Below the pieces are notes generated by a model, which searched no databases, was not told the DNA's origin, and saw only the letters and a list, made by a program, of their open reading frames with translations. Made by a program: the position numbers and the translations under genes. A DNA stretch of 64,000 bases. Origin: Mesorhizobium sp. M00.F.Ca.ET.216.01.1.1 (GTDB lineage Bacteria > Pseudomonadota > Alphaproteobacteria > Rhizobiales > Rhizobiaceae). The DNA is taken from contig NZ_SADR02000003.1 in NCBI RefSeq assembly GCF_004010325.2, forward strand, positions 178,501 to 242,500, read 5' to 3'. The first letter of the stretch is position 1; the number at the start of each line of letters is the position of its first letter. Shown piece after piece: positions 1-9,767 of this stretch.

Positions 1-99
1 GCGTCGATCCGCAACAAAACCGTTGTCCATTTGTCATGAGCGACACATAGTGCCGTCGCGGGAGTGCCCCTCTCGCCAATGATAAACGGGAGATGAAAC

Positions 100-1410
100 A
101 TGAAGTTCTTCGGCTTCGCGGCCGGTGTTGCCGCCACTTTGACGCTGCTTTCCACCACCTCCGCCTTCGCCGTCACGCAGATCAGCTGGTGGCACGCCAT
201 GACCGGCGCCAATGCCGAGGTCGTCGACAAGATTTCCAAGGATTTCAACGCCAGCCAGAGCGACTATGAGATCGTTCCAGTATTCAAGGGCACCTATCCA
301 GAGACGCTGAATGCCGGCATCGCTGCCTATCGCGCCGGTCAGGCGCCCGACATCCTCCAGGTCTTCGACGTCGGCACCGGCGTGATGATGGCGGCCGAGG
401 ACGCGATCAAGCCGGCTGCCGATGTGCTGACCGGTGCCGGGATGACCTTCGACAAGAGCCAGTATCTGCCCGGCATCGTCGGCTATTATTCGAAGCCGGA
501 TGGCACCATGCTGTCCTTCCCTTACAACTCCTCCTCGCCGATCCTCTACTACAACAAGGACATCTTCCAGAAGGCAGGCCTCGACGTGAACAGCCCGCCC
601 AAGACCTGGAACGAGGTGTGGGAAGCTGCCAAGAAGATCAAGACCAGCGGCGCTGCCGCTTGCGGCTACACCTCGACCTGGCTGACCTGGATCCACCTGG
701 AGAACTTCGCGGCGTGGAATGACGTGCCGTGGGCTACCCAGCAGAATGGCCTGGCCGGCGGCGATGTCGAGCTCAAGATCAATGCGCCGATTTTCGTCAA
801 CCACTTCCAGGCGCTCGCGGACCTCGCCAAGGACGGCACTTTCAAATATGGCGGACGCACCTCCGAAGCCAAGCAGATCTTCCTCGCCGGCGAATGCGGG
901 ATCATGACTGAATCCTCCGGCGGCCTCGGCGATATCGTCAAGTCGGGCATGAATTACGGCATAGGGCAGCTTCCCTACGACAGCGATGCCAAGGGCGCGC
1001 CGCAGAACACCACGCCCGGCGGCGCCAGCCTGTGGGTATTCGCAGACAAGTCCGACGAGGAGTACAAGGGCGTTGCGGCGTTCTTTGCCTATCTCTCCAA
1101 GACCGATGTGCAGGAATACCTGCACCAGAAGTCGGGTTATTTGCCGGTGACGCTCGCCGCCTACGAGGCGACCAAGAAGTCCGGCTTCTATGACAAGAAC
1201 CCCGGCCGCGAGACACCGATCCTGCAGATGACCGGCAAGGCGCCGACCGACAATTCGAAGGGCGTGCGCCTGCCGAACCTGCCGCAGGTGCGCGATATCC
1301 AGAACGAGGAGTTCGAGAAGATGCTGGCCGGCCAGCAAACCGCGCAGCAGGCACTCGACAATGCGGTGACGCGCGGCAACGCAGCGATCAAGGAAGCGCT
1401 GGGGAATTAG
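100..1410 (+). CDS. ugpB: sn-glycerol-3-phosphate ABC transporter substrate-binding protein (first copy)
   Basis: Periplasmic solute-binding protein of 436 residues, the size of E. coli UgpB. The N-terminus is a signal peptide (charged MKFF, hydrophobic stretch, SAFA before VTQISWW). Blocks recalled from E. coli UgpB are kept along the chain: [23 protein letters not shown], the [14 protein letters not shown] region, GGASLWV, and the C-terminal [14 protein letters not shown]. The ATG at 100 has a GGGAGA ribosome site about six bases upstream. It is the first gene of ugpB-A-E-C; ugpA starts 23 bases after its stop. The known family role is capture of glycerol-3-phosphate and glycerophosphodiesters such as glycerophosphocholine. 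This copy keeps the canonical pocket-region residues, so it is the better candidate of the two for the classical substrate. Confidence 0.9.
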   Translation: MKFFGFAAGVAATLTLLSTTSAFAVTQISWWHAMTGANAEVVDKISKDFNASQSDYEIVPVFKGTYPETLNAGIAAYRAGQAPDILQVFDVGTGVMMAAEDAIKPAADVLTGAGMTFDKSQYLPGIVGYYSKPDGTMLSFPYNSSSPILYYNKDIFQKAGLDVNSPPKTWNEVWEAAKKIKTSGAAACGYTSTWLTWIHLENFAAWNDVPWATQQNGLAGGDVELKINAPIFVNHFQALADLAKDGTFKYGGRTSEAKQIFLAGECGIMTESSGGLGDIVKSGMNYGIGQLPYDSDAKGAPQNTTPGGASLWVFADKSDEEYKGVAAFFAYLSKTDVQEYLHQKSGYLPVTLAAYEATKKSGFYDKNPGRETPILQMTGKAPTDNSKGVRLPNLPQVRDIQNEEFEKMLAGQQTAQQALDNAVTRGNAAIKEALGN

Positions 1411-1432
1411 GGCGAGCGCAACGTCCGGCGGA

Positions 1433-2326
1433 GTGGCACTTTTGACCCCGCGCGTCATCTTCCCCAACAAGATCCTGCCCTACCTGCTGGTGGCGCCGCA
1501 ACTCGCCATCACGCTGGTCTTCTTCTACTGGCCGGCGGGGCAGGCGCTCTACCAGTCGATGCTCAGGCAAGACCCGTTCGGGCTGAAGAGCAGGTTCGTC
1601 TGGTTTGCCAATTTCAGGAAGGTGCTTGTCGATCCTGCCTACCTCAATTCGATCAAGGTCACGGTGGTGTTCTCGCTTGCCACCGCGATCGTCGCCATGG
1701 GCGTGGCGCTGCTGCTTGCCGTCATGGCTGAGAAAGTGGTGCGCGGCAAAGGTATCTACCGCACGTTGATGATCTGGCCCTATGCGGTGGCGCCGGCGAT
1801 TGCCGGCATGCTGGGGCTGTTCCTGTTCAATCCGTCGATCGGCTCACTGTCCTATCTGCTGAGACGTTTTGGCATCGCCTGGGATCCACTGCTCAACGGC
1901 ACCCATGCCATGATCCTGCTGGTGGCCGCCGCAGCCTGGAAGCAGATCAGCTACAATTTCCTGTTCTTCATCGCCGGCCTGCAAGCGGTGCCGAAGACGC
2001 TGATCGAGGCGGCGGCCATGGACGGCGCCAGCGAGACCAAGCGCTTCTGGACCATCGTCTTCCCGCTGCTTGCGCCGACGACCTTCTTCCTGCTGGTCGT
2101 CAACACCGTCTATGCCCTGTTCGACACGTTCGGCATCGTCCATGCCGTCACCGGCGGCGGGCCGGGCAAGACGACCGAGACGCTGGTCTACAAGGTCTAC
2201 AATGACGGCTTCGTCAATCTGATCCTCGGCGATTCGGCGGCGCAGTCGGTCATCCTGATGATCATCGTCATCGCGCTCACCGCCATCCAGTTCCGCTATG
2301 TGGAACGCAGAGTCCATTACGGCTGA
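1433..2326 (+). CDS. ugpA: glycerol-3-phosphate ABC transporter permease UgpA (first copy)
   Basis: Inner-membrane permease of 297 residues with about six hydrophobic helices and the cytoplasmic EAA loop (EAAAMDGAS, then the FPLLAPT helix) that docks onto the ATPase. The N-terminal pattern [28 protein letters not shown] is typical of UgpA. The start is a GTG at 1433; an upstream ATG is not available close enough. It follows ugpB with a 22-base gap and ends six bases before ugpE, so translation is probably coupled. It should pair with UgpE as the translocation heterodimer. Confidence 0.9.
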   Translation: MALLTPRVIFPNKILPYLLVAPQLAITLVFFYWPAGQALYQSMLRQDPFGLKSRFVWFANFRKVLVDPAYLNSIKVTVVFSLATAIVAMGVALLLAVMAEKVVRGKGIYRTLMIWPYAVAPAIAGMLGLFLFNPSIGSLSYLLRRFGIAWDPLLNGTHAMILLVAAAAWKQISYNFLFFIAGLQAVPKTLIEAAAMDGASETKRFWTIVFPLLAPTTFFLLVVNTVYALFDTFGIVHAVTGGGPGKTTETLVYKVYNDGFVNLILGDSAAQSVILMIIVIALTAIQFRYVERRVHYG

Positions 2327-2331
2327 GGCGG

Positions 2332-3183
2332 GTGATGATCGGCCAGTCCCCGTTCCGCATCTTCCTCGCCCATGCCGTGCTCATCCTCGGCATACTGATC
2401 GTCGCCTTTCCGATCTACTACACCTTCGTCGCCTCGACACAGACGCTGCAGACGATCCTAAGGCCGCCGCTGCCATTCTGGCCCGGCGACCAGTTCTGGA
2501 ACAATTACAGCGAGGCGCTGTTCGGCGGCGTCGGCCGCATCGGCGGTGTCGGTGTCGGCAGGCTGCTCCTCAACACCACGATCATGGCGCTCGGCGTGGC
2601 AGTGGGAAAGATCTTCATCTCGATCCTGTCGGCCTACGCGATCGTGTTCTTCCGCTTTCCGCTGCGCATGACCTTCTTCTGGCTGATCTTCATCACCTTG
2701 ATGCTTCCCGTGGAGGTACGCATCCTGCCGACCTACAAGGTGATGGTCGATCTCGGCATGATCGACACCTACGCCGGCCTGATCATCCCACTGATCGCCT
2801 CGGCTACCGCGACGCTGCTGTTTCGACAGTTCTTCATGACCATCCCGGGCGAACTGGTGGAGGCGGCGCGCGTCGATGGCGCCGGGCCATGGCGCTTCTT
2901 CTTCGACATCCTGTTGCCGCTGTCGCGCACCAATATCGCGGCGCTGTTCGTGATCCTCTTCATCTACGGCTGGACGCAGTACCTGTGGCCGCTGCTGGTT
3001 ACCAACAGCAACAACATGAACACCATCGTCATCGCGCTGAGAAAGATGGTCTCCTTCGCCGATGCCGACACCCAATGGCACCTGGTCATGGTCACCGCCA
3101 TGCTTGCCATCATGCCGCCGATCCTGATCGTTGTGCTGATGCAACGCTGGTTCGTGCGCGGCCTGGTCGAATCCGAAAAGTGA
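2332..3183 (+). CDS. ugpE: glycerol-3-phosphate ABC transporter permease UgpE (first copy)
   Basis: Second permease subunit, 283 residues, with a MalG/UgpE-type fold: an N-terminal helix, a periplasmic loop, then helices around the EAA loop ([15 protein letters not shown]) and a C-terminal [13 protein letters not shown] tail characteristic of UgpE. The frame opens at GTG 2332 immediately followed by ATG 2335; either could be used. It begins five bases after ugpA ends and is followed seven bases later by ugpC. The loop after the first helix carries a short Gly-rich insertion ([12 protein letters not shown]) that the second copy lacks. Confidence 0.9.
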   Translation: MMIGQSPFRIFLAHAVLILGILIVAFPIYYTFVASTQTLQTILRPPLPFWPGDQFWNNYSEALFGGVGRIGGVGVGRLLLNTTIMALGVAVGKIFISILSAYAIVFFRFPLRMTFFWLIFITLMLPVEVRILPTYKVMVDLGMIDTYAGLIIPLIASATATLLFRQFFMTIPGELVEAARVDGAGPWRFFFDILLPLSRTNIAALFVILFIYGWTQYLWPLLVTNSNNMNTIVIALRKMVSFADADTQWHLVMVTAMLAIMPPILIVVLMQRWFVRGLVESEK

Positions 3184-3190
3184 GACGCTG

Positions 3191-4258
3191 ATGGCGACGG
3201 TCGATCTGAAAGACGCGAAGAAGGTCTATTCCAGCGGCGTCGAAGCCGTGAAGGGCGTCTCCATCGCCATTCCCGACAAGGAGCTCTGCGTGCTGGTCGG
3301 CCCGTCCGGCTGCGGCAAGTCCACGCTGCTCAGGATGATCGCCGGGCTCGAGACCATCTCCTCGGGAACGGTCGCGATCGACGGCAAGATCGTCAATGCC
3401 GTTGGCCCGGCCGAGCGTGACATCGCCATGGTGTTCCAGAACTACGCGCTCTATCCGCACATGAAGGTCTACGACAACATGGCCTATGGCTTGCGCAACC
3501 GCGGCACGCCCAAGGACGAGATCGACAGCAGGGTCCGCTCGACCGCCAAGGTGCTGGAACTCTCGGCGCTGCTCGACCGGCGCCCGCGCGAACTTTCCGG
3601 CGGCCAGCGCCAGCGTGTTGCCATGGGCCGCGCCATCGTGCGCAATCCGAAGGTCTTTCTGTTCGACGAGCCGCTCTCCAATCTCGACGCCAAATTGCGT
3701 GGCCAGATGCGGGTCGAGATCAAAAACTTGCAGCGCACGCTTGGCGTCACTTCGATCTATGTCACCCACGACCAGCTCGAGGCGATGACGCTGGCCGACA
3801 TCCTCGTCGTCATGAATGCCGGCCTGGTCGAGCAGATTGGCGCGCCGCTCGACATCTACGAGGCGCCGGCCTCGACGTTCGTTGCTTCGTTCATCGGGGC
3901 GCCCCCAATGAATCTCCTGGCGCTGACCGGAGGCCTCTCGGGCCCGACGCTGGCCGACGGCACGGCGATCGGCTTCGCGCCTGCCGACACAAAAGCCGCG
4001 ACACTCGGTTTTCGCCCGGAAGACGCCGACGTCACCTTCAATGCAAAGGCACCGTCCGGCGCGCTCGTCCTGCCGGCGACGGTCGAGGCAGTCGAACCGG
4101 TCGGTGCCGAAAGTTTTCTCCACTGTGCTGCAGGCGGCGTCCGCATCGTCATGCGTGTCGCCGGCCGCGCCGCCGCCAGGCCGGGCGACCAGTTGCGGGT
4201 CGTGGCCAGGGCCGAAAAGCTGCACTGGTTCGATAAGACGGGAAAGCGGGTCGGCTAG
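3191..4258 (+). CDS. ugpC: ABC transporter ATP-binding protein UgpC (first copy)
   Basis: Cytoplasmic ATPase of 355 residues in the MalK/UgpC group. Walker A (GPSGCGKST) lies near residues 37-45, followed by the Q-loop ([10 protein letters not shown]), the ABC signature LSGGQRQR, Walker B ([16 protein letters not shown]) and the switch His in YVTHDQ. A C-terminal OB-type regulatory region of about 110 residues follows, as in MalK. It is the last gene of the first ugp operon, seven bases after ugpE. A 179-base gap then precedes the second ugpB, so the two operons are likely transcribed separately. Confidence 0.9.
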   Translation: MATVDLKDAKKVYSSGVEAVKGVSIAIPDKELCVLVGPSGCGKSTLLRMIAGLETISSGTVAIDGKIVNAVGPAERDIAMVFQNYALYPHMKVYDNMAYGLRNRGTPKDEIDSRVRSTAKVLELSALLDRRPRELSGGQRQRVAMGRAIVRNPKVFLFDEPLSNLDAKLRGQMRVEIKNLQRTLGVTSIYVTHDQLEAMTLADILVVMNAGLVEQIGAPLDIYEAPASTFVASFIGAPPMNLLALTGGLSGPTLADGTAIGFAPADTKAATLGFRPEDADVTFNAKAPSGALVLPATVEAVEPVGAESFLHCAAGGVRIVMRVAGRAAARPGDQLRVVARAEKLHWFDKTGKRVG

Positions 4259-4356
4259 GATCTCAACACGCTCTGGTCCGGCCAGGCGGACAGTAGAAGC
4301 GTTGTTTCGTGCTGCCAGGGCCGGCTTTTCCACAGGCTGCGGGAGGCACAGCAGAA

Positions 4357-4374
4357 CTGTCACATACCTTCTCT
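4357..4374 (+). promoter_or_regulatory. possible PHO box upstream of second ugpB
   Basis: The 18 bases read CTGTCAC, four spacer bases, then CTTCTCT. The first heptad is an exact PhoB half site of the CTGTCAY type; the second matches only partly. It lies 64 bases before the chosen ugpB start. PhoB control of ugp genes is known in other bacteria, but one good half site is weak evidence. Confidence 0.25.
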
Positions 4375-4437
4375 AAGAGAGCAGGCAAGGACTTGCGCAA
4401 GCCCCTTGTCAAAGCCACTCAAGAGGGAATGAAATCC

Positions 4438-5790
4438 ATGTCGATCATCAAGCATGGCCTTGCGGCCTTTGCCGCCGGCACACTCGGCGTTGCGTTGGCG
4501 CTGCCTGCCGCCGCCGCACCGGTCAAATTCGATTTCTGGTTCGGCCTTTCGGGCGATCTCGCCCGCGTCGTCGATACGCTGTGCAAGAACTTCAACGCAT
4601 CGCAATCCGACTATGAAGTCGTCTGCACCAGCCAGGGCAACTATGATGCCACGCTGCAGAACACCATCGCTGCCTTCCGTGCCGGCAAGCAGCCCACCGT
4701 CGTGCAGGTCTACGATGTCGGCACCGCCACCATGATGCTGTCGGGCGCCTATTATCCGGCCGACAAGCTGATGGAGGAGAACGGCTACAAGATCGACTAC
4801 AGCGACTATTTCCCCGGCATCGCGCGCTACTATGCGACGTCGAAGGGGGAGATGCTGTCCTTCCCGTTCAACTCCTCGACGGCGCTGATGTACTGGAACA
4901 AGGACGCCTTCGCCAAGATCGGCAAGACAGAAGCTCCGAAGACCTGGGAAGAGGTTGGCGCCGACCTTCAGGCAATGAAGGATGCCGGCTACGAGTGTCC
5001 GATGGCGATCAACATCTCCGCCAACGAAAGCTGGCAGCTGATGGAACAGTTCTCCGCCATCCACAATCAGCCGATCGCCACGAAGAGCAACGGTTATGAC
5101 GGTCTCGACGCCCGCCTCGCGGTCAACAAGACCAAATTCGTCCAGTATGTCGGCGACCTCAAGAAATGGTATGACGCCGGCCTGATCAAGATCAAGTCCA
5201 AGGATCTCGGCCAGGATATGGTCCAGGCCTTCGCCTCCGGCACCTGCCAGGTCATCCTGACCTCGGTCGGCGACCACGGAACGGTCGGCAAGACCCACAA
5301 GGAAGGCATGAACTGGGACGTCGCCGAGCTCCCGGTCTATGCCGGCACCGAGCGCAAGAATTCCCTGGTCGGCGGTGCCTCGCTCTGGGTTCTCTCGGGC
5401 AAGCCGGCGGAGGAATACAAGGGCGCTGCCGCATTCCTCAACTTCATCCACGATCCCAAGACTGCCCTGTTCTGGTCGACCAACACCGGCTACATCCCGG
5501 TGGCGAAGTCCGGTTTCGACTACATGAAGTCCAACGGCTTCTACGACAAGGCGCCCTACAAGGGCCGTGAGACCGCGATCGCCAGCCTCACCGCTTCGGA
5601 GCCGACCGAAATCACCCGCGGCATCCGGCTTGGCAATTTCACCCAGATCCGCGCCGAGTTCGGCACCCAGATGCAGGCGATCTTCGCCAACAAGGTCAGC
5701 GTCCAGGACGGCCTCGATACGCTGGTCAAAAACGGCGACGCGATCCTCGACCGCTTCCAGCAGACCTATCCCAACAAGACGCTGCCCTAA
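4438..5790 (+). CDS. Ugp-type ABC transporter substrate-binding protein (second, diverged copy)
   Basis: Secreted binding protein of 450 residues with a signal peptide ending in an AAA run before PVKFDFWF. It is clearly a UgpB homologue ([57 protein letters not shown]). However, WHxMxG of classical UgpB is replaced by WFGLSG, and the WIxLENFxAWN segment is ANESWQLMEQFSA. These changes sit where UgpB contacts its ligand, so a different phosphoester is plausible. I chose ATG 4438 because GAGGGA ends nine bases upstream; ATG 4429 is in frame but lies too close to that site. A strong hairpin follows the stop. Confidence 0.82.
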   Translation: MSIIKHGLAAFAAGTLGVALALPAAAAPVKFDFWFGLSGDLARVVDTLCKNFNASQSDYEVVCTSQGNYDATLQNTIAAFRAGKQPTVVQVYDVGTATMMLSGAYYPADKLMEENGYKIDYSDYFPGIARYYATSKGEMLSFPFNSSTALMYWNKDAFAKIGKTEAPKTWEEVGADLQAMKDAGYECPMAINISANESWQLMEQFSAIHNQPIATKSNGYDGLDARLAVNKTKFVQYVGDLKKWYDAGLIKIKSKDLGQDMVQAFASGTCQVILTSVGDHGTVGKTHKEGMNWDVAELPVYAGTERKNSLVGGASLWVLSGKPAEEYKGAAAFLNFIHDPKTALFWSTNTGYIPVAKSGFDYMKSNGFYDKAPYKGRETAIASLTASEPTEITRGIRLGNFTQIRAEFGTQMQAIFANKVSVQDGLDTLVKNGDAILDRFQQTYPNKTLP

Positions 5791-5805
5791 TCGTCAGGAT
5801 CATCA

Positions 5806-5834
5806 GGCCGCCCGCCGATTGCCGGCGGGCGGCC
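5806..5834 (+). terminator. 12-bp perfect hairpin between second ugpB and ugpA
   Basis: Arms GGCCGCCCGCCG (5806-5817) and CGGCGGGCGGCC (5823-5834) pair perfectly around a five-base loop. No U-tract follows, so this is less likely a full terminator than a 3' stabiliser or attenuator that lets ugpB mRNA exceed that of the permeases. It lies 16 bases after the ugpB stop and 30 bases before ugpA. Confidence 0.6.
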
Positions 5835-5863
5835 GTTCCATATCTCAACGGCGTCGCGGATCG

Positions 5864-6748
5864 ATGGAAAAACGCGTTACCTTCAGCAGATGGACGGTCG
5901 GCATCCTGTTTGCGGTGCCGCAGATGCTGCTGATCTTCACATTCTTCTACTGGCCGGCTGGCCAGGCGGTCTACTGGTCGCTGACGTTGCAGCAGCCATG
6001 GGGCGGCGGCAACATCTGGGTCGGTCTCGACAATTTCCGTTCGATCCTTGCTAGCGCGGATTACTGGAACTCGATCACCGCTAGCCTGGCCTTTGCCGCG
6101 ATCAGCACCGGGCTGGCAATGGTCATCGCGCTGGTGCTCGCTGCGCTGACCGACCGGCAGCTTGCCGGCTCGCGCTTCTACCGTGTCGTGCTGATCTGGC
6201 CCTACGGCATCGCCGCACCGGCGCTGGCGCTCGCCTTCCGCTTCATCCTGGCCCCCGAAGCCGGCTTCATGGCCGTCGTCAATCGGGCATGGCCGGGGTT
6301 CTGGGATCCAGGCCTCGACGGCGCCGACGCGATGGCCTCCATCATCGCCGCCTTTTCCTGGAAATATGTCGGCTACAATTTCATCTTCTTCCTCGCTGCC
6401 TTCCAGGCCATCCCGCGCTCATTGATCGAGGCCTCGGCCATGGACGGTGCCGGCGTGGTCAGGCGGTTCCGGGACATCCAGTTCCCGCTGATCACGCCGA
6501 CGATCTTTTTCCTGCTCGTCATCAACATCACCGAAAGCTTCCAGGATTCCTTCGGTATCGTCGACATCATGACCAGCGGTGGCCCAGCCAACGCGACCAA
6601 CCTGATGGTCTACAAGATCTATTCCGACGGCTTCAAAGGCCTGGATTATTCGGGCGCCGCAGCGCAGAGCATCATCCTGATGATGCTCATCGTGGTGCTC
6701 ACCATCTTCCAGTTCCGCTTTATCGAGCGGCGCGTGCACTATCGGTGA
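5864..6748 (+). CDS. Ugp-type ABC transporter permease, UgpA subunit (second copy)
   Basis: Permease of 294 residues starting MEKRVTFSRW at ATG 5864. It shares with the first UgpA the [14 protein letters not shown] helix, the SWKYVGYNFIFFLA segment, the EAA loop (IEASAMDGAGVVRRF) and the closing QFRFIERRVHYR. An open frame reaches upstream to 5567, but that part overlaps ugpB and has no transporter features, so I reject it. The ribosome site is weak. The next gene begins five bases after its stop. It probably pairs with the second UgpE. Confidence 0.85.
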   Translation: MEKRVTFSRWTVGILFAVPQMLLIFTFFYWPAGQAVYWSLTLQQPWGGGNIWVGLDNFRSILASADYWNSITASLAFAAISTGLAMVIALVLAALTDRQLAGSRFYRVVLIWPYGIAAPALALAFRFILAPEAGFMAVVNRAWPGFWDPGLDGADAMASIIAAFSWKYVGYNFIFFLAAFQAIPRSLIEASAMDGAGVVRRFRDIQFPLITPTIFFLLVINITESFQDSFGIVDIMTSGGPANATNLMVYKIYSDGFKGLDYSGAAAQSIILMMLIVVLTIFQFRFIERRVHYR

Positions 6749-6752
6749 GGCG

Positions 6753-7670
6753 GTGATGGTAGAGCGGACGCCGATCCTCAACTTCGTCACCCACCTCGTG
6801 CTGTTCATCGGCTTCATGCTGGCAGTCGCGCCTTTCGTGATCGTCGCCATCGCGGCGTCGCACAATCTGAAGGAGGTCAATGACGTGCCGATGCCGCTGC
6901 TGCCCGGCGGCGACTTCTGGGCCAACATCAAGACGGCATGGATCACGGCCGGTCTTGGCCCTAAGCTGCTCAACAGCTTCATCTTTGCCGCCGGCGTCGC
7001 GGCGGGCAAGGTGATCATCTCGGCGCTCACCGCCTTCTCGATCGTCTATTTCCGCTATCCCGGACGTACCCTCATCTTCTGGCTGATCTTCATCACGCTG
7101 ATGCTGCCGCTGGAAGTACGCATCGTGCCGACCTATGCGGTGGCGGCCAATGTGCTGTCGCCCTACCAGGCGATCCTCGACGTGACCGGCCTGAGCTGGC
7201 TGATCGAGAAAATATCGGGCGTGCAGGTTTCGTTGAGCCTCGGCCTGCTCAACTCCTATACCGGGCTCATCCTCCCGCTGATCGCCACCGCGACCGGTAC
7301 TTTCCTCTACCGGCAATTCTTCCTGACCGTGCCGGACGAGCTGACCGAGGCGGCGCGCATGGATGGCGCCGGCGCGCTGCGCTTCTTCATCGACATCCTG
7401 CTGCCGCTGTCGCGCACCAACATGGCGGCGCTCGGAACCATCATGTTCCTGTGGGCTTGGAACCAGTATCTGTGGCCGCTGCTGGTCACCACCGATCCGG
7501 CCCACGCGACGGCCGTCACCGAACTGAAGCAGCTCATCCCGAACGTCGGCGGCATTCCCGAATGGAACATCGCCATGGCCGGCACGCTGATCGTCATGCT
7601 GCCGCCGCTGGTCGTCGTCGTGGCGATGCAGCGCTGGTTCGTGCGCGGCCTGATCGCCACCGAAAAGTGA
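6753..7670 (+). CDS. Ugp-type ABC transporter permease, UgpE subunit (second copy)
   Basis: Permease of 305 residues, with GTG 6753 and ATG 6756 adjacent as alternative starts. It has the EAA loop ([15 protein letters not shown]) and the [13 protein letters not shown] end. Compared with the first UgpE it carries an insertion of roughly 25 residues between the third and fourth hydrophobic segments (around [18 protein letters not shown]), on the side expected to face the periplasm. That fits a partner binding protein with altered docking or substrate. It ends 28 bases before the ATPase gene. Confidence 0.85.
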   Translation: MMVERTPILNFVTHLVLFIGFMLAVAPFVIVAIAASHNLKEVNDVPMPLLPGGDFWANIKTAWITAGLGPKLLNSFIFAAGVAAGKVIISALTAFSIVYFRYPGRTLIFWLIFITLMLPLEVRIVPTYAVAANVLSPYQAILDVTGLSWLIEKISGVQVSLSLGLLNSYTGLILPLIATATGTFLYRQFFLTVPDELTEAARMDGAGALRFFIDILLPLSRTNMAALGTIMFLWAWNQYLWPLLVTTDPAHATAVTELKQLIPNVGGIPEWNIAMAGTLIVMLPPLVVVVAMQRWFVRGLIATEK

Positions 7671-7698
7671 TTTCACGACTTCACAAGGAGACGGCCCG

Positions 7699-8799
7699 AT
7701 GGCCTCCATCACCATTCGCGACGTCAGGAAAAGCTATGCCAGATCGCAGGTTGTGCACGGCGTCGACCTCGACATCGCGTCGGGCGAGTTCGTCGTCATT
7801 CTCGGACCCTCCGGCTGCGGCAAGTCCACGCTGCTCAGGATGATCGCCGGGCTGGAAGAGATTTCCGGCGGCGAGATCGCCATCGACGGCACCGTCGTCA
7901 ACCGGCTGGAACCGCGCGAGCGCGGCTGCGCAATGGTGTTCCAGAACTATGCGCTCTATCCGCATATGAGCGTGGCGCAGAATATCGGCTATTCGCTGAA
8001 AGTGGCGGGTGTTGCGAGCGCCGAGCGCACGGAGCGCATCCGAGCTGTTGCCCGCATCCTGGAGCTGGAGCCGCTGCTCGAGCGCAAGCCGGCGGCCCTG
8101 TCGGGCGGACAGCGCCAGCGCGTTGCCATGGGACGCGCCATGATCCGCGAACCGAAGGTCTTTCTGTTCGACGAGCCGCTCTCCAATCTCGACGCCAAGC
8201 TGCGCGTCCAGATGCGCTCCGAAATCCGCAAGCTGCACCGGCGGCTGAACGCAACCTCGGTGTTCGTCACGCACGACCAGGTCGAGGCGATGACGCTCGC
8301 CGACCGGCTGGTGGTCATGAATGGCGGCCGCGTCGAACAGGTCGGCACGCCAGGCGAGATCTACAGCCGCCCGGCGAGCCGTTTCGTGGCGACCTTCGTC
8401 GGCGCGCCGGCGATGAACATCCTTGAGGGCGTGGTCGCGCTCGACGGCCTGTCGCTGCTTGGCGGCAGCCGGCGCCTGGCCATCTCGCGAGCCGGCCTGC
8501 CGGTCGGTACAGAGGTCGCGGCAGGCATCCGGCCGGAGGCTGTCCGTCTGGTCGCACCCGGTACGCGGGGCGCGCTCGACGCAACCGTCGATCTCGTCGA
8601 GGAATTGGGCGCCGGACGGGTCGTCTATGTCGATCTCGACGGCGCATCGTTTTCCGTAGTGACGTCGGAGACCGTCCATCCCTTGCCCGGCACCGCGGTC
8701 GGCCTGCAGTTTTCACAGGCAGACATGCATTTCTTCTCGTCGGAGACGGGTGCCCGTCTCGATGTCTTCAAGGCTTCAGTGCCGGTGCCCGCGCTCTAA
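7699..8799 (+). CDS. ABC transporter ATP-binding protein, UgpC type (second copy)
   Basis: ATPase of 366 residues with Walker A (GPSGCGKST), Q-loop ([10 protein letters not shown]), signature LSGGQRQR, Walker B ([16 protein letters not shown]), H-loop ([10 protein letters not shown]) and a C-terminal MalK-like regulatory domain. AAGGAGA lies shortly before the ATG. The nucleotide-binding half is very like the first UgpC, while the C-terminal third differs more. This is the usual pattern for old paralogues that serve different importers. It completes the second B-A-E-C set and is followed by the metallophosphoesterase. Confidence 0.88.
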   Translation: MASITIRDVRKSYARSQVVHGVDLDIASGEFVVILGPSGCGKSTLLRMIAGLEEISGGEIAIDGTVVNRLEPRERGCAMVFQNYALYPHMSVAQNIGYSLKVAGVASAERTERIRAVARILELEPLLERKPAALSGGQRQRVAMGRAMIREPKVFLFDEPLSNLDAKLRVQMRSEIRKLHRRLNATSVFVTHDQVEAMTLADRLVVMNGGRVEQVGTPGEIYSRPASRFVATFVGAPAMNILEGVVALDGLSLLGGSRRLAISRAGLPVGTEVAAGIRPEAVRLVAPGTRGALDATVDLVEELGAGRVVYVDLDGASFSVVTSETVHPLPGTAVGLQFSQADMHFFSSETGARLDVFKASVPVPAL

Positions 8800-8861
8800 T
8801 TTGCAGTCACCCGTAACCGGGACTATCACCATGCTGGCCGTGAGCAGGCAGCGCAATCTTC

Positions 8862-8881
8862 TTTTGAGAAATTTTGAGAAA
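8862..8881. repeat. tandem 10-bp direct repeat
   Basis: Two perfect back-to-back copies of TTTTGAGAAA lie 20 bases before the metallophosphoesterase start, in an AT-rich pocket of an otherwise GC-rich region. It could be a regulator site or a slippage tract; nothing in the sequence decides which. Confidence 0.6.
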
Positions 8882-8900
8882 GCGAAGAACAGGTCGCGGA

Positions 8901-9725
8901 ATGAAAATCATCCAGGTCACAGATATCCATCTCGGCCACCAGGGCGAGCTCCGCTTCGGTGCGAACCTGCATGAGCGGCTTGCCCGCTGCGTCGAGCACA
9001 TCAATGCCAACCACGCCGATGCCGCCCTTTGTGTTTTCACCGGTGATTTGACCGAAACCGGAGAAGCCGACTGCTACGCCGATCTCAAGGCGGCTTTGTC
9101 GGCGCTGTTGGTACCCTATCGGCTGCTGCCGGGAAATCACGACAGGCGGGCGAATCTAATCGCGGCGTTTCCCGAATGCGCCGATGACGAGAGCGGCTTC
9201 GTGCAATCGGTGCACGACACGGACGAAGGATCGTTGCTGTTCCTCGACACCTTGGCTGAAGGACGCGTCACCGGAGAGTTGTGCGAAAGGCGGCTTGCCT
9301 GGCTCGATGCCCGGCTCAGCGAAGCGGCGGGTCGTCCGGCCCTGATCTTCATGCATCATCCACCGGTCGCGCTTGGCCTTGCCGAGCTCGACCCACTCGG
9401 CCTTGAGCAGCCCGCGCGGTTCCTGGGGCTGCTAAAACACCATGGAAACATCAGCGGCATTTTCTTCGGGCATGTCCACCGCGATGTTGCGGGCACGATC
9501 GCCGGAATACCGTTCTTTGCGCAGCGCGGTCTGCATGCCAGGTTCGCACTTGATTTCAATCATCCCGGCGCCACCGTCGAGCAGGCGCCGCCCTCCTACG
9601 CGATCATCCTCATCGACCGCGCCGCCAAGCGGGTGATCGTGCATGGTTGCGATTTTCTCGAACAATGGCCGGCCTATTCGGCGGAGACGGGCGAAATCCT
9701 CACATCGGACGCCCGCCGCGGCTGA
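8901..9725 (+). CDS. class III metallophosphodiesterase, GpdQ/CpdA type (likely glycerophosphodiesterase)
   Basis: Protein of 274 residues, the same length I recall for Enterobacter GpdQ. The metallophosphatase ligands are all present: D8 and H10 (TDIHLG), D49 (FTGDLTE), N79 (PGNHD), H152/H153 (MHHPP) and H191/H193 (GHVH), with spacing nearly equal to that of GpdQ. There is no signal peptide, so it acts in the cytoplasm on imported compounds. The in-frame sequence before ATG 8901 has no family features. Family members hydrolyse glycerophosphodiesters (GpdQ) or cyclic nucleotides (CpdA). Its place after two ugp operons favours glycerophosphodiesters; that part is inference. Confidence 0.85.
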   Translation: MKIIQVTDIHLGHQGELRFGANLHERLARCVEHINANHADAALCVFTGDLTETGEADCYADLKAALSALLVPYRLLPGNHDRRANLIAAFPECADDESGFVQSVHDTDEGSLLFLDTLAEGRVTGELCERRLAWLDARLSEAAGRPALIFMHHPPVALGLAELDPLGLEQPARFLGLLKHHGNISGIFFGHVHRDVAGTIAGIPFFAQRGLHARFALDFNHPGATVEQAPPSYAIILIDRAAKRVIVHGCDFLEQWPAYSAETGEILTSDARRG

Positions 9726-9767
9726 AGACATCGACGCACCGGGAAGCGAGCCGGCGCGCAATAACAC

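Noticed and set aside
23..48. TTGTC repeats upstream of the first ugpB as a PHO box
   Set aside because: The repeats are 8 bases apart instead of 11 and the flanks do not match the PhoB consensus.
34..1470. Long open frame on the minus strand opposite the first ugpB
   Set aside because: It is antisense to a gene with clear homology, lacks domains and is Arg/Gly/Leu rich, as usual for shadow frames in GC-rich DNA.
3110..4363. Open frame of over 400 codons opposite ugpC
   Set aside because: No recognisable motif and full overlap with a well-supported ATPase gene.
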